Assembly (NCBI RefSeq): GCF_003590095.1
Contig: NC_039482.1
Location: forward strand, 9,627,657 to 9,691,656
DNA: 64,000 nt
Source of the DNA: Trichoplusia ni
Taxonomy: Eukaryota > Arthropoda > Insecta > Lepidoptera > Noctuidae
Direction: 5' to 3'
Shown: positions 35,746 to 48,300 of the stretch, piece by piece
Layout of the letters: each line of letters begins with the position of its first letter
Position numbering within the stretch: position 1 is the stretch's first letter
Made by a program: the position numbers and the translations under genes
Notes under the pieces: model-generated
Databases searched by the model: none
Told to the model about the DNA's origin: nothing
What the model saw: only the letters and a program-made list of their open reading frames with translations

Positions 35746-37125
35746 AATTAGGCATTTTAATTTCTATAATTTCTTCCTAATAGATAGGAAGTACGGGGGT
35801 TACAATTTTTTCCGTTAAAATTATTTATTATTAAAAAAAAAACAATGTTATTTTATGAAATAACAACTACACTGTATTTTGAGACAAAGTAGGGATATTC
35901 GCAATTAGATTAATTAGTTAGTGTGAAGGAAATGTGGCAACGGCCATAATAAATCGTTTGCTGGCGATAGTGACGCCACCTGCCGTGATGCATATCAGCT
36001 AATGCCAGCGGATGGACAGGATTTATTAATATAATGAAGACTGTAATCAAATAATGTTGTTATTTTTTTATTGGAATTGCTTAAACAGGTAAACTGTGTA
36101 CAGTTTAAATTGATAGAAATTAGATCGAGGTAGGTACTTGGAGTGAAGGAGTATTTGTATTTAAGAAAAATATTATGTTCACAAAGTAAGCAAAACTCCA
36201 ATTGACGATAACTAACTAATACCTATTATTTTTATTGAACATCGAAGTGTGTCTATGTATGTATTCAAATTTATGTGCATATTACTAACTGTTGTTCGCG
36301 ACATTTACACGCATTTTTCACAAAAACTTCGTTTAACCAAGCCATATAAAATAAAAATTAAAATGTGTGTTAATCCAAGGTGACAGCTACTTTCATAACA
36401 AATTTCATTGAAATCATGCCAGAAGTTAAGGCGTAAATATTTAACAAAACATAAGGACAAATACAAAGCCTAATTTATTAAAATCGCAATTGAAGATAGA
36501 CAGTGCGCACTGTTTGAAGCATCTGTGGAAGAATAAAACATCTCTCAATGTCTCAACGATTTCGCAGATTAAAAGTGAAATATTTACTTTAAAACGCAAG
36601 GTCTCCCTGATGCATAACATGATAAGCCCTTGCTTGAAACCGCTTTTGTTACTTAACTCCTAGTCTGTGACAAGTATTACAATCTCCTAGCCGTGTAGGA
36701 AAGAAACCAGTCATCCCACCAAGTAAGATATGCCGGTGGCAACAATTGGAACTAAAAAGTCCTGAACAAAATTTCAGCAGAATTGACGGTTTTTCGGTAA
36801 AGACTACGATACTAGCGCCCCCAGGACATGTTTAGTTAAATTTGTTTATTTTATATTGTTTTAAACGGGATATTAAGTAGAAAATAATGTTTTATTCGGT
36901 TCTTTAAAAATAAATGTTACATAGTACTTAATAAGTATGTTTTCGTTAATTGGAAACATTGAAAAAAATATATAATTGTGAACGATTAAGCTATAAAATT
37001 ATCAATTAAGCTAATTATATAATTATTATAATTAATTATAGGTCATCCATCCATAATCTACATTGGTTTATAGTTTATACCTACATAATTTTGTTTTAAG
37101 GATCAAATCCATATTCTCACAATAC

Positions 37126-37183
37126 GATCTCAAGCATAGAAATCTAAATATTACCTTGTTATTTAGATTTCTATGATCTCAAG
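37126..37183. repeat. 16-bp perfect hairpin flanked by 9-bp direct repeats
   Basis: The arms CATAGAAATCTAAATA (37135-37150) and TATTTAGATTTCTATG (37160-37175) are exact reverse complements around a 9-base loop. GATCTCAAG occurs directly before (37126-37134) and overlapping the end (37175-37183), like a small insertion with target duplication. Confidence 0.65.
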
Positions 37184-37782
37184 TCATCAGCGGTAACCGA
37201 ATATTTGACCACATTAAAGATACTGTAGCAACCACAAACCACGACGTCTGAGATAATTTGTGTAATGCTGAGACTTGAGACCCCGCACGTTCGTAAGACA
37301 ATTCGAGATTACAAGATACATGCCCGTATGCCACGCCTATGACTCATAATCACTAGGTAAGTAGGGTTTTGGCAAGAGGAACCAGCCAAGTGCAAGTTGG
37401 ACTGGACACAAGAGTTCTAGAGAGAAATAGGTTTTAGAAAACAATTTGGAAGTAGGTTCCGGAAAAATAGGATTAATGAAATGTTTTTTTTGTTTTTGTT
37501 TTTCAAAAGATTTTGCAAGTAAAATTGACTGCGTAATGACCTTACCAATCGTTATGAAATTCGTCTTTTATCTTTATTTTAATTTTGGTATAGCGGGAGC
37601 AGAAATACATCATGAGATACTACCATGTGATATACGAGACGAACAGACAGTCGGAACATCCTAGCGATAAAGGGAATCCTTTAAAGCCTTTTTAAACAAA
37701 ATCCAATGCCGTGCTTTTTTAATTATTGTATTTTAATACCTACCCATCTCAACTTGCACAAATTTATCTACGATCTTCGTAA

Positions 37783-38100
37783 AGCGGATTCATAATTATA
37801 TCATCGGCCTAGCCTTTTCCCAACTATGTTGGGGTCGGCTACCAGTCCAACAGGTTTCAGCTGATTACCAGTGTTTTACAAGGAGCGACTGCCTATCTGA
37901 CCTCCTCAACCCAGTTACCTGGGCAACACGCACCCCTTGGTTAGACTGGCTGTCAGAGTTTTCAAGCTTCTGACTACCTGTAACGTCTGTCAAAGATGTA
38001 GGAATAACAGCCGTGCCTTCCGAAACACGGAGGAACTATGACCAAGATGGTCACCCATCTACGGACCAACCGCGTCAAGCACAGCGGATTCATAATTATA
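37783..38100 (-). mobile_element. Repeat family B, copy 4, with 18-bp target site duplication
   Basis: The element (37801-38082) is flanked on both sides by AGCGGATTCATAATTATA (37783-37800 and 38083-38100), an exact 18-bp duplication. Compared with copy 3 it lacks the right-hand end, which is the 5' end if the element lies on the minus strand. 5' truncation and a long target duplication are usual for non-LTR retrotransposition. Confidence 0.85.
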
Positions 38101-39010
38101 TACAAGAACTTAATTATTTAGGGCTCTGGATTTGGGTTAGTTGAGTGGATCCCGATAATCTGGCGTCAGTGAACATTGTTTGCTTTTAAATTGACAAATA
38201 AACGTAGCTTTTAATTCTACAAGTATATTTAAGTATTCAAGGTGTCCTTCTAAAGTTTTTATATAATGTTTCATTTGTGATAGCACAAAAACGTTTGGTT
38301 CATTAACCGCTTTCTATTACTGAGGCTCCGCTGTCTGTCTGCCTATCTACCTGTCATCAGGCTGCTTCTCATGAATCGTGATAGCTAGACAGTGGTTTTT
38401 TTTATGTATTTCTGATCTATAATAACAAATAGTGCAAATAAACATTATTTGGTAATATATTTATTCAAATTTATTTGTCATTCGTTAGTTTATCTGTACG
38501 AAACTCTCAATGTAGTCCTACTCGCACTTGACCGGTTATTATGAAAGTCGTTCTGATTTATTGACTAAAAAAAAGCCTTTTTAACCTTGAAAGTCCGTAA
38601 TTAATTGCATTGTTTTGTTTACTTCGGTAACCTTTAAATTTTATTTTTGGTAAATTTTAATATCAAATCGGTTTCTGCAGTATGCCTAAAAAGGCACTTT
38701 CAGAACGTTAATAATTACAAATCGAATGGCTTTTTTATGTTGCGCAGTTGCGTCGTTCCAAAAGGTCGCTCGTTTGGAAAAAAAAAACATTTTATTTTGC
38801 TTTTTATTAAAATTGTTACTGTATTGTATATTAAATACCTACATGCCAAATTCTCAAATCATTTACTTAGAGATTGAGACAGATTTCTCATAAACTAGAA
38901 CTAGCCATCGAAACAAAAATAATATGTAACGGTATTCATTAAGATAAAACAGCAAATCTACGTGAAAACCGATGGCGTCAGAGTATTTAGCAAAAACGAA
39001 AACTCATCTA

Positions 39011-39262
39011 TACTTCTATATTAATATATAAAGCTGAAGAGTTTGTTTGTTTTAACGCGCTAATCTCAGGAACTTCTGGTTCAAATTGAAAAATTCTTTT
39101 TGTATTAAATAGACCATTCATCGAGGAAGGTTTCAACCTATATACCATCACGCTGCGACTAATAGGAGCGAAGATACAATGGAAAATGTGGAAAAAACAG
39201 GGCAGGTATAAATCTCATAACTTATATCTTCTAACCACGCGGACGAAGTTGCGGACAACACG
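39011..39262 (+). mobile_element. Repeat family A, copy 4
   Basis: From ACTTCTATATTAATATATAA, AGCTGAAGAGTTTG to CACGCGGACGAAGTTGCGG. The inner blocks CGCTGCGACTAATAGGAGCG and ATGGAAAATGTGGAAAAAAC match copy 3. Confidence 0.75.
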
Positions 39263-39329
39263 AAACTATATCAACTGTCACGGATGTTTCAGAACCGGAG
39301 ATGTGCCACGAGTCGGACAATTAAGTGTT

Positions 39330-39432
39330 TTATAAACGGAAGGTCGAGCCTTCAGCCGGCGCCAGACCGGAACGGTTGCGACACGGTGCGCAGGCGCAGC
39401 GCGACGTAGCGGGGCATCGTGACTGATCGGTA
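39330..39432 (+). promoter_or_regulatory. GC-rich patch with an NRF-1-like TGCGCAGGCGCA and a possible donor
   Basis: TTTTATAAACGG is followed by CpG-rich sequence with TGCGCAGGCGCA (39387-39398), then ACTGATCG|GTACGTAG, a fair plus-strand splice donor. It could be a promoter and non-coding first exon for a plus-strand transcript, perhaps reaching gene B. No acceptor connection is proven. Confidence 0.25.
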
Positions 39433-39581
39433 CGTAGATGTTTATTTCTTCATATTTTTATGCCATTTTGGTTTGACTAAAGGTGAAAGAAGATTTTATA
39501 TCATGATTCATTTAACATTCGCTGTTCAGGTTATTAATTCAGAATTATTTAGCTCATTTAAATAATCTAAATAGTGGCAGT

Positions 39582-39785
39582 TTCATCATCATCCTAGAAT
39601 TCTTCCAACTATGTTGGGGTTTGCTTCCAGTCTAACTTGTTGCAGCTAAATACTAGAGTTTGGCAAAGAGCGATTTCCCAAGCTGACCTCCTCAGACCTG
39701 GGCAACACGATACCCCTTAGTTAGAATGATTGTAAGTCTTTCGAGGTTCGACTACCCGTGACGACGAGTGTCAAAGCCGAGTAAA
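39582..39785 (-). mobile_element. Repeat family B, copy 5 (truncated)
   Basis: Begins TTTCATCATCATCCTAGAAT and runs through TATGTTGGGGTTTGCTTCCA to GACGAGTGTCAAAGCC. It is diverged and shorter than copy 3. Confidence 0.65.
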
Positions 39786-41228
39786 TAGTAATATTTATTT
39801 TATACTGTTATTTTTACTCCTTTACAATTTACTATTTATTCAGGATTCTGGAAAACTAGATTAAAAACTCATAAATAAAACAAAACTTAAAACAATGTTA
39901 ATAATTTAATTAACTAAGTAAAGTCGAGTAATCGAGTGTATGTACAATTAAAACAAATTGCTATTTATATGGCGTTAATATAAGTTATTATTACTTACTT
40001 AAACTACTGTTGCTTAACTGCAGAATATAACTGGTGAAAAACAGTTAAAATTATCCAACAAAATTTACGTGTTTCAACTTTGAACTCTAGAATAACTGGT
40101 CTCTTTGGTAATACAAATCAAAGTTAAGTTCAAAAATAATAATTAAATCTCCACAATTTACATTAGTTTTGCTACCTTGGGCCTTCTATGGGTTATCAAG
40201 GGTGTATGCCCGTCACGTCATCTTAGATTGAAGTTCTTAACAAGGCCTCTGCAAGTTCGAACAGCGTCCTAGTATATGCCATTAAAAAAAAAACAGGCTT
40301 CTTTCCTTGAATTGAAAAAAAAGTACAAATTATAAAGCCAGCCTCTATAATTCCCATTGCTTGCTACGCAACGACCTCAAAACTTTTTATTTCTTGAAAT
40401 CAAATATCCAGTTAGTTACAACTGAGATCATAACAACATAAAATGTCAAAAACATAACATTATTAATTCAGTGATAGTCAATTGCAAGCTCTTCAACAAA
40501 ACAGAAACGGTGTTAGTAACTGTCTCGCTCCAAAACTTAAGTGGCGACCACCATCCATTAAATTAATATTATTGAGGTGTGTGAAAGAGACACTCTTCTA
40601 TGCTGTCTAATATGCTATCTCGCTCCTACTATCACAATCAAACTTCATTAGGACATCGTGGTAGGCCCCCAGTACTTGTTTTAATTAATTATAGGAAGGT
40701 ATGCAAATTACACATTTAATTATCCAGGATATTTTAAGTTATCGAGACGTTTATAGATATTGGATATCTATTTAATATCGTTAAGAGTCGTGATTAAAAA
40801 GCTATATTGTTTAAATTACCCGGAAAAGTGTAATTAAAACTTTCTTGACACCAAAAGCTAGAAAAAGTTGGTATAAATTCAGTTGTTCTGTTTACTACAG
40901 TTTGTTTACAAGTAGGCGATGGTTTCAAATGATTTTAAACATTTTGTAACTTTCATTTAGATTTAAAAAAAGGTAAGTAAATCATGGCTTTAAATTTAAC
41001 ATGGAATTCGTAAGGAGGAGATAAAATTAATGACAAAATTGTATCTGCCTTCTTCCAGCTGATATTTTCAAAAGTGAACCTATCCTTAGAGTTCGTTTTC
41101 AATAACCAATTAAGAGCTTCATTAGTCAAAATCAGACTAAAACAGCAGAACGAATTCGAAACTTGTTTTCAACGAAATAAATAACAACAAAACACATATT
41201 CTGCAGTCAAACAACAGTCAGAACAAAA

Positions 41229-42343
41229 TTAACGGAAATACGTCGGGAATGTGTCACTTGGGTATCTCTCATCCACATTGCCATCCTTCGATTCGGATTC
41301 GTCAAACTCCGCTTTTTCCGTTCCATAGTCCAGAGAATTTAAAAGATCCATTTGTTTCTTGAATATTATGTCTTCGGCATTTAGATTCGCTTTCCTCCTC
41401 TTATCGTCGTCGACAATTTCTTTAGTAAGCACACTTAGATCAGCCTTTTCAGAAGTAGCTGTCGATAAAGTTCTGTACGTAACGCTACGAGGCGTTGTTA
41501 TATTAAAATCGTCTGGGTCCCCTGTTTCCATCTCTTTTTCTCTTTCTCTACCGAAATTCTCTTCGATCCATTCTAATTTGGATTTTTTGTCAATACTTTC
41601 GCTATCGATTGATTCCAGGTTTAAATGTCTCATTTTTGTTCGGGATCTTTTGGCTTGTGTTGCGTACTCTGTTGTTGCTGTTGATGGTCGGACCGATACT
41701 GACGTCAGGACTCCACCAGATAATATTGATTCTTCATCTATATCTCCCGCATATACTTCGAATTTTTTCTCATCTACTCTTTGGTCTATAACTTGTTTTT
41801 CTAAATTGTTGGTTTCTAAGTTTATTTGTCTATCAAGGTTAAGGTTATCCAAACCATCATCTTTGTAAATCTTTTCACTCATTTCGAAATCAATGGGCTG
41901 TGTTGTGGTTTCGACCGCATTGTCTGCTTCCAGAGCCACATTTTCATAACCAGCTCTGTTGTAGTAAGGCCTTTCGGTGTACTCTTCTCCCTTTTCTAGT
42001 ACTGTTTTCCTATTATACTGATACTTATCATCTGGATCTTTATCTTCTTCAGCTACCATTTCGGCCAATACCTTGTTTTCTTGTATTTTAGTTCTAAGGT
42101 TGTCTTCAGTATCCTCAAGCTTGCGTCTTCCGCTGTCCTCGCCAGAATTCTTTTCAATTTCTGCGTTATCTGAATGACTACCATCATCACTTAGTGGATT
42201 ATCTGTCTCCGTTACTGGCACAAAGGAATTAGTAGTGACATCAACATAAGGTGCAGGTGTATATTCTAGTACTTTCTTTTTGATTGGTTTGATATCTGGT
42301 GCATTTTTGATAGCATCTATTAAAAGATCTATTCCGTCGTTAA
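41229..42343 (-). CDS. Gene A exon 7: acidic C-terminal exon
   Basis: Acceptor TTTTTCAG|TTAACGA. It gives 371 codons and ends DTFPTYFR then TAA (41231-41229). Rich in Asp, Glu, Asn and Thr, opposite in charge to the start of exon 6. It contains TKRSRTK-like basic spots, and no Cys. Confidence 0.87.
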
Positions 42344-45300
42344 CTGAAAAATAAATCAAAGGTTAATGAACCGACAAAATTTAAAGCCATTGATATACAA
42401 TATTATAACATTGTTATCTCATTTATTTGTAATAGTCATAGTTTTCAATAAGCAAATAAAACACATTATCTAAATAAAATAAAACAAAATATTACCTGGA
42501 GCAGCGTCCAACGGGTTATTTTGTTTCAACAGATACTCCATCAACATTAACAGATACTCAATAGCATCATCATCTCTCATCGTGTCCCTCTTACTCCTCC
42601 CGCTAAAGCTCAACGTTTGAGCCAAGCGCTTCAGCTTCCTGAGATTTTGAATTATATTCCTTGAGAAGTTCTCTATTTCTACAGTATTATTTAAATCCTT
42701 AACATCACTCACCTTGGGGTTCTCATTAACTTTACTCTCAAAATTGTTCAGTTGCTCATACATCTTTTTCATAAAACTGTTTTGAACTAAATTGTATCTT
42801 ATGAACAAATGCTTTAGACTTTGAAATGGGTTTTCGTCTTGTGATATTTTGTTATCACTGTGGTTATATCTCAGTGCTCGATTAGACGGCGCCGTCTTAT
42901 TTACGTCATGTTTTGTCAGTATCGTTATAATGTCATTAAGCAAAGCCGCAAATTTATTCACAGATTGCACAAAATCCTGTGTGTTCTTCTTTATGTATTC
43001 TATTTGTGTCAACTGGGTCGAAGTCATGGGGTCGCTGTCGCCTTTAAGATAGTTACCTTTCAGAATACTATTTAATTTTTGAATATCGTTACGCATTGAT
43101 TCTTGTGTCGACACACTAGAATCCATACTTTTTGGTAAATCTACTAATTTCAGTAAACCTTTTATTATTTTAACTGTTTTCAGAATCTTTGACGTTTCAC
43201 TATCCAACTCGTCAAGTTTAGCTTTCAGCTGTGCTTTATCTTTGACACTTACTCTGCAAGGACCGAAGTTGTCACATAACGTTTCTATTATTTGATGTTT
43301 GCTGAACCGTTCACTTGCTTTCTTACGCCTAAACAATTTATTAAATATTTTCTTCAAATATTTTATAACGCTAAACTTTCTGGCTTTTTTTGCATTATTA
43401 TGACTAATTGTAGAATTTCTGTAGAATTCACCTAATAGCTTACTAAGAATGCTTTGTAGATCACCAGCAGTTTTGTTAGGCGTTGTTACATTTGTGTTGT
43501 GTTCAAGTATCAATACAGAACTCGGTTTATATTTTGAATGGTTAAGTAGCTTCACTAGGTTAAACTTTCTTGAGTTAAACTTTCTTTCTATATCTCTTCC
43601 ATGGACCTTATTCTTGTAGTCTTCTAGAACACTTTTGTTGGCCGGAGAGATTAGTTTCACAAGACCTCTATGTTTCTCAGACACATAATTCAATTTTTTC
43701 TCTTTCAATATTTTTAAATGGGACCACTTAGAATATTTTATTTCGTTTGCCTCTGGACTTATTTCAGACAAAGCAGTTGATTTCTTATCATCGTAGTTGC
43801 TAGATTCAGATTTGTTTTTAATGTTTCTATTTTGATCCAAACCTTTTCCGATTAAATTTAAAACAGTTTCTGTTACATTAACTTGTGTACTGACTTCTGT
43901 TTTTGTCGTTGATGTATTTGTTTCAAGCTTTGGATCATGAACAACATAACTGTAATATTTATTGTTTTCGGGAATTGGCGTAGTTTCATCAAGCTTAGTC
44001 GAACAATTGGTATCGGCAGGAGGGAGTATGTTACCAGTCACAGGAACTATGGAGTATGCGGCGGTTGAGGTAGTTAGGGGAGCTGTAACATTACCTGAAA
44101 TAATATAATACTTACCGTCAATATTAACAATCGAATTACTTTTATTCTTCAAACATAAGTAGTAGGATGCTAACATACCTGTACCAATGACCGAGAGTGC
44201 TTGCAAATTTCCTTCCATAAGGTCTCTCTTATTTCTCACATAGTTGTTGGGGGTTGGCCTTCTCGTCGGTTTGCTTGCCGGTTTTTTATACGGCTTCTTG
44301 GGAGCTTGCTGTGGAGATTTCTTGTTCTGTTTGTTCTTATTCTTGTTTTTGTCTTTAGACGGCTTCAGTTGGTACCGAGACCGCACCGGCTTCTTCTGCG
44401 GTTTCTTTATCTGCCTCTTATTCACCTTCTTCGATTGTTTAGCCGTAGGACTTGTTTTCTTTACATTTTTAGCTTGGAAATTGTTCTGAGCTACCTTGTT
44501 AGCCATTTTGGTAATATTTAACATCTCAGTGTCCATTGTTTTTCTCAAGTTGGCCATTACTTTTTTCATGACCTTCTGAGCTATTTCCATTTCTAAGTTC
44601 ACTTTGCTCGCTTTGATGTCGATAGGTTTGTGTGTTGCTACGTTCCTTTTTATGATCATCTCTTTTGATGAGTTTGCTTTGGTCGCGGATTTCCTCCTGT
44701 ATCTTAATGGAGATCTTATTTTTTGCGGTTTGGGGGTGATATTGGCCCGCAGTATAGGAACAGATTTTTTGACGAGACGCTTTTGTGGTTGGTTCTTATT
44801 GTTAGTACTTCTGACTGGATTTTTAGGCCTTGATTTATTCACTGCTTTCGTTTGTTTGCTTATACGCTTACCAGCGCTGGATGCCATGGATGGTTTCTTC
44901 GTTGTTCTATCAGGTGCCTTTGTTGATTTAACTGATTTTTTACTCACTACTTTTCTAATTGCACCTTTGCGTTTCGATTTCTTTTTGGTTTTCTCTAAAA
45001 TTGTACAGGATTGGTCATTAGTTAATGATTTATTGCTTTTACAGATTAATTAGGATAGTATTTTGAATGAAACTTACTGTCTGGACAAAAGCTTAGGACG
45101 TGACAATCCCAGCGGCCATTGGCGTCACAGTCGCATACAGTGCACCCAATACACCAGTCAGCTGTAGAAATAGAATACTAAGTCACCACCAGCCAAACAA
45201 TGAATGTTTCCGTACGGTATTTAGTGGAAAGAGATATAGAAATCCAAAAATATATTTTCAATATAAGAAAAAAACAACAAACCTGGTGGACAGTCGTCAC

Positions 45301-48300
45301 TAAAGCTGGATTCAAATGGCTTACATTCCGTTTTTTCATTTTTGTTGAACACTAAAAACAAAATATGTATTAAAATATAAGTATTTAAGACACTAGATAA
45401 GTTTACCAAAAAAAATACATTTAGAAGTAACTCACGATCTCTTGTGGCATCCCGAAAGAATAAGTCCGCAAAACCTGGACTACGACGGATTCTTGTATCC
45501 CTAAAAAAGTTAGAACGTTTTGAATGATGAGCAAAATCATTTATTCTTTTTCTGTTTATACTATTAGGTATTCAAAAAATACAAGTACATTTATCAGCTA
45601 TCTAGTACTGAAAATATAAGCTTTCCTTAGCTTGAGACTAGATGGCGTTGTATACAAGTTGTAACAAAAAAAAGAATCAAACACTTTACCAACCTCTTCC
45701 CAACACCATGATAATGAAAGCTCTCCACGTTGCACCGTCTATTGTCTCGCTTCCAGCAGACAGCGTTGTTCTCCTCCTGACAGAAGCAGAGGTAGCAGGG
45801 CCCCGGTTCGATGGCATTCGGGGCCGTGTCCCTTCTGAAGAAGTAGCCCACAGCTGGGCATTTTTCTACGTTCCGGACAACGTGTGCCACTTCCTTCCCT
45901 GTCCTCGGAGGAGCATCTGTAACAGTACCATCTGGTTTGGATTAAATGGGAAGAGCACGACTGGCTTCATAGCACTTTTTTCGATCACCACGATTTCATT
46001 ACTGGCTCGTGCGATTGGATTTTCTAACTAGGTGATCTAATAGTGAAGTGAATGTAGGTACTAAACTAAAACTAAGATTATCCAATACAATGCAAGATCA
46101 CAAAGTAAAAGTTAACATTACCTTAGCCCCTACGTGGAAAAATAAACATTATTTGACTTCTAATCACTACTAAAGAAAAAGCAGATTCTATTAAACTAGA
46201 CTATCAGATTCTACTAACTTCCCAAATGCATTAACTACGCAACATCATTTGTATAGCTATAATTGGCCCCTTCTGCTGAACCTCCCTAAACATTCCAAAA
46301 GATTATATCTTGAACAATATCCTCCTCCTCTCTGTCTACCCCACAAAATGTTCCCACGTCTTCAAGTTTCTTGAACGGTCAACGCACTTCAATGGTTCAA
46401 TACAACTTGTGTTTATTTCCTCAGTTCCGGTACTGAATGAGGAGCTCATATCTCATGATATTCGTCACCGTAAGCAAAATATTTAACATTTGAAGCAACA
46501 TAAACAGCCGGGTCACGTAACGGTTTATTTGTTAAAGTATTTTCATTTCCCGTTACATTGTCATTTTAATTTATTTTGTCTGATGTTATTTGAGAATTGT
46601 TTTTATCATTAACATTGTTGCCATTATCAGTATTTGTCATACCACTTATGGGCCGGGTTTTTATATGCTCGGCTCTGTTCCATCCTTAGCTAAATTCTAC
46701 TCATGTTTCACTCAATGTGTTGTGATAATATTGACCTCCTGACCCATTTCTTTCCTGGAGGCTAGGATCACAAGACAGACCAGAGTGTCTTAGTTTAGGT
46801 ATACCAGATTCTAAGATCAAATCAAGCATAGATTAATAACATCTTTGAATTATGGAAATGGCGTGGAAATTGACCGTTAAACCCAATACGGATGTCAGTG
46901 GGTCAGTAAGCCAGAACCCAAACGTATGTTTGCCAGGCGCTCTCCCTATACTTATTACTTAACTCAAAGACCAATAGGATGGCAATCCGACACGTTTAGG
47001 GGAGGGGGAGGATTACCCACATTTTCCATGCCTTCCGAAATAAGATATTGATTATGTAGGACAATATCTACGATATTGATTTTGTAGGTTTCGCTGCTGA
47101 GACATTTGACATGAAATTATCAAAAGACTCCTTCCGCTGTGGGGTAAGCGGACGGGAGTGTCACACTTTTTCCACCCAGTTTCCTTCCTTTGCCTTTCGT
47201 TTACCGAAACCACGCTAACCATTTCCGGCAATCCCGCTGCTGAGGTACGTCGCAGTCCTGCTTTATCACCTCTAGACCTTCAGATCTCTTGCATGTGTTA
47301 CACGCAATGTACGAAATGATTTGGGTAGTTACTAATAAATGCAAATGCAAAGAGGAATAAAAAATGTCCTTCGATGGCGTCAGTCTTAAATATCTCTGAG
47401 CCATTGTATAGAGAGCAAAAATGTGTTACTGTCGTAACTTAAAAAATACTCTCTTAAAAAACTTTTTCTCGTGTTTTTGTTCTGCGCTATTTCTTTGGTT
47501 TTATGATATGATTTTTTTTTAATTAGTTGGCGTCATTTCATACGTCGATTAAGTACGTGAAAATTTTATCGTACAAGCCAATTCTATCACTGCCGTCAAA
47601 TTACTTGATATCAATAAATACAACATACAAATGTCATTCAAGTTGATTGTACTAAACTCGTCAACAGTTGCTTACAGTCGGCCACTATCACGCCTCGAGC
47701 ATTCGATGTTATACAAATACTAGCAAACAATAGTACTCATAGATAAACATGCGGTAACATGAGTTAACTGTCCGTTAAGTCACGCTGTTGCAGTAACGCG
47801 ATAACCTTCGATAGAAAACATTTGAACCACAAAATGTTAAATGTTATGTTGTACGTTGTAGCTACTTTTGTCGATTTTGTGTGATTCATATTTTCAGCAA
47901 CAACCAGGCAGCAAGTATGTAACGCCCGTAATGAAGATCAAGTTTTAATATCGGTTGTTACATTTATGAATTAGTTTTTTTGTACCCTTCTTGAACTCTG
48001 ATGTTTCTTTGGAATTGAACGGTTTCATTATTATATATTATTATTTAAATTATCTGTATTATTAGGTATTTAGATTCGTATGATGACTGACACGATTGCA
48101 GATTAGAATCCTGACTACACTGTCCGAACCTGACATTAAAATATTTTTCCGATTTGACTGGTCTATGGTATATGAAGACGTAATCATTTTAAGCATGGTG
48201 ATTAAATTTAGTCGTAAAATTAAAATTGAATGAATTTAATTACTTAATTTATTATAAAATGTAACCACAAGGTCATTATGACGTGGATTTAAATGAACGA

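Larger units (their letters stand above)
35100..41228. other. Intergenic interval between the PLA2 gene and gene A
   Basis: No exon with splice or homology support. It contains SINE copy 6, a hairpin with flanking 9-bp repeats, two family B copies, a family A copy and a GC-rich patch near 39.4 kb. The rest is AT-rich sequence without recognisable content. Confidence 0.6.

Noticed and set aside
41359..41868. 169-codon plus-strand open frame
   Set aside because: Antisense to gene A exon 7, which has supported splice sites and phase.
44604..45053. 149-codon plus-strand open frame rich in Leu/Phe
   Set aside because: Antisense to the Lys-rich part of gene A; Leu/Phe codons are the mirror of Lys/Glu codons, so the apparent membrane protein is an artefact.
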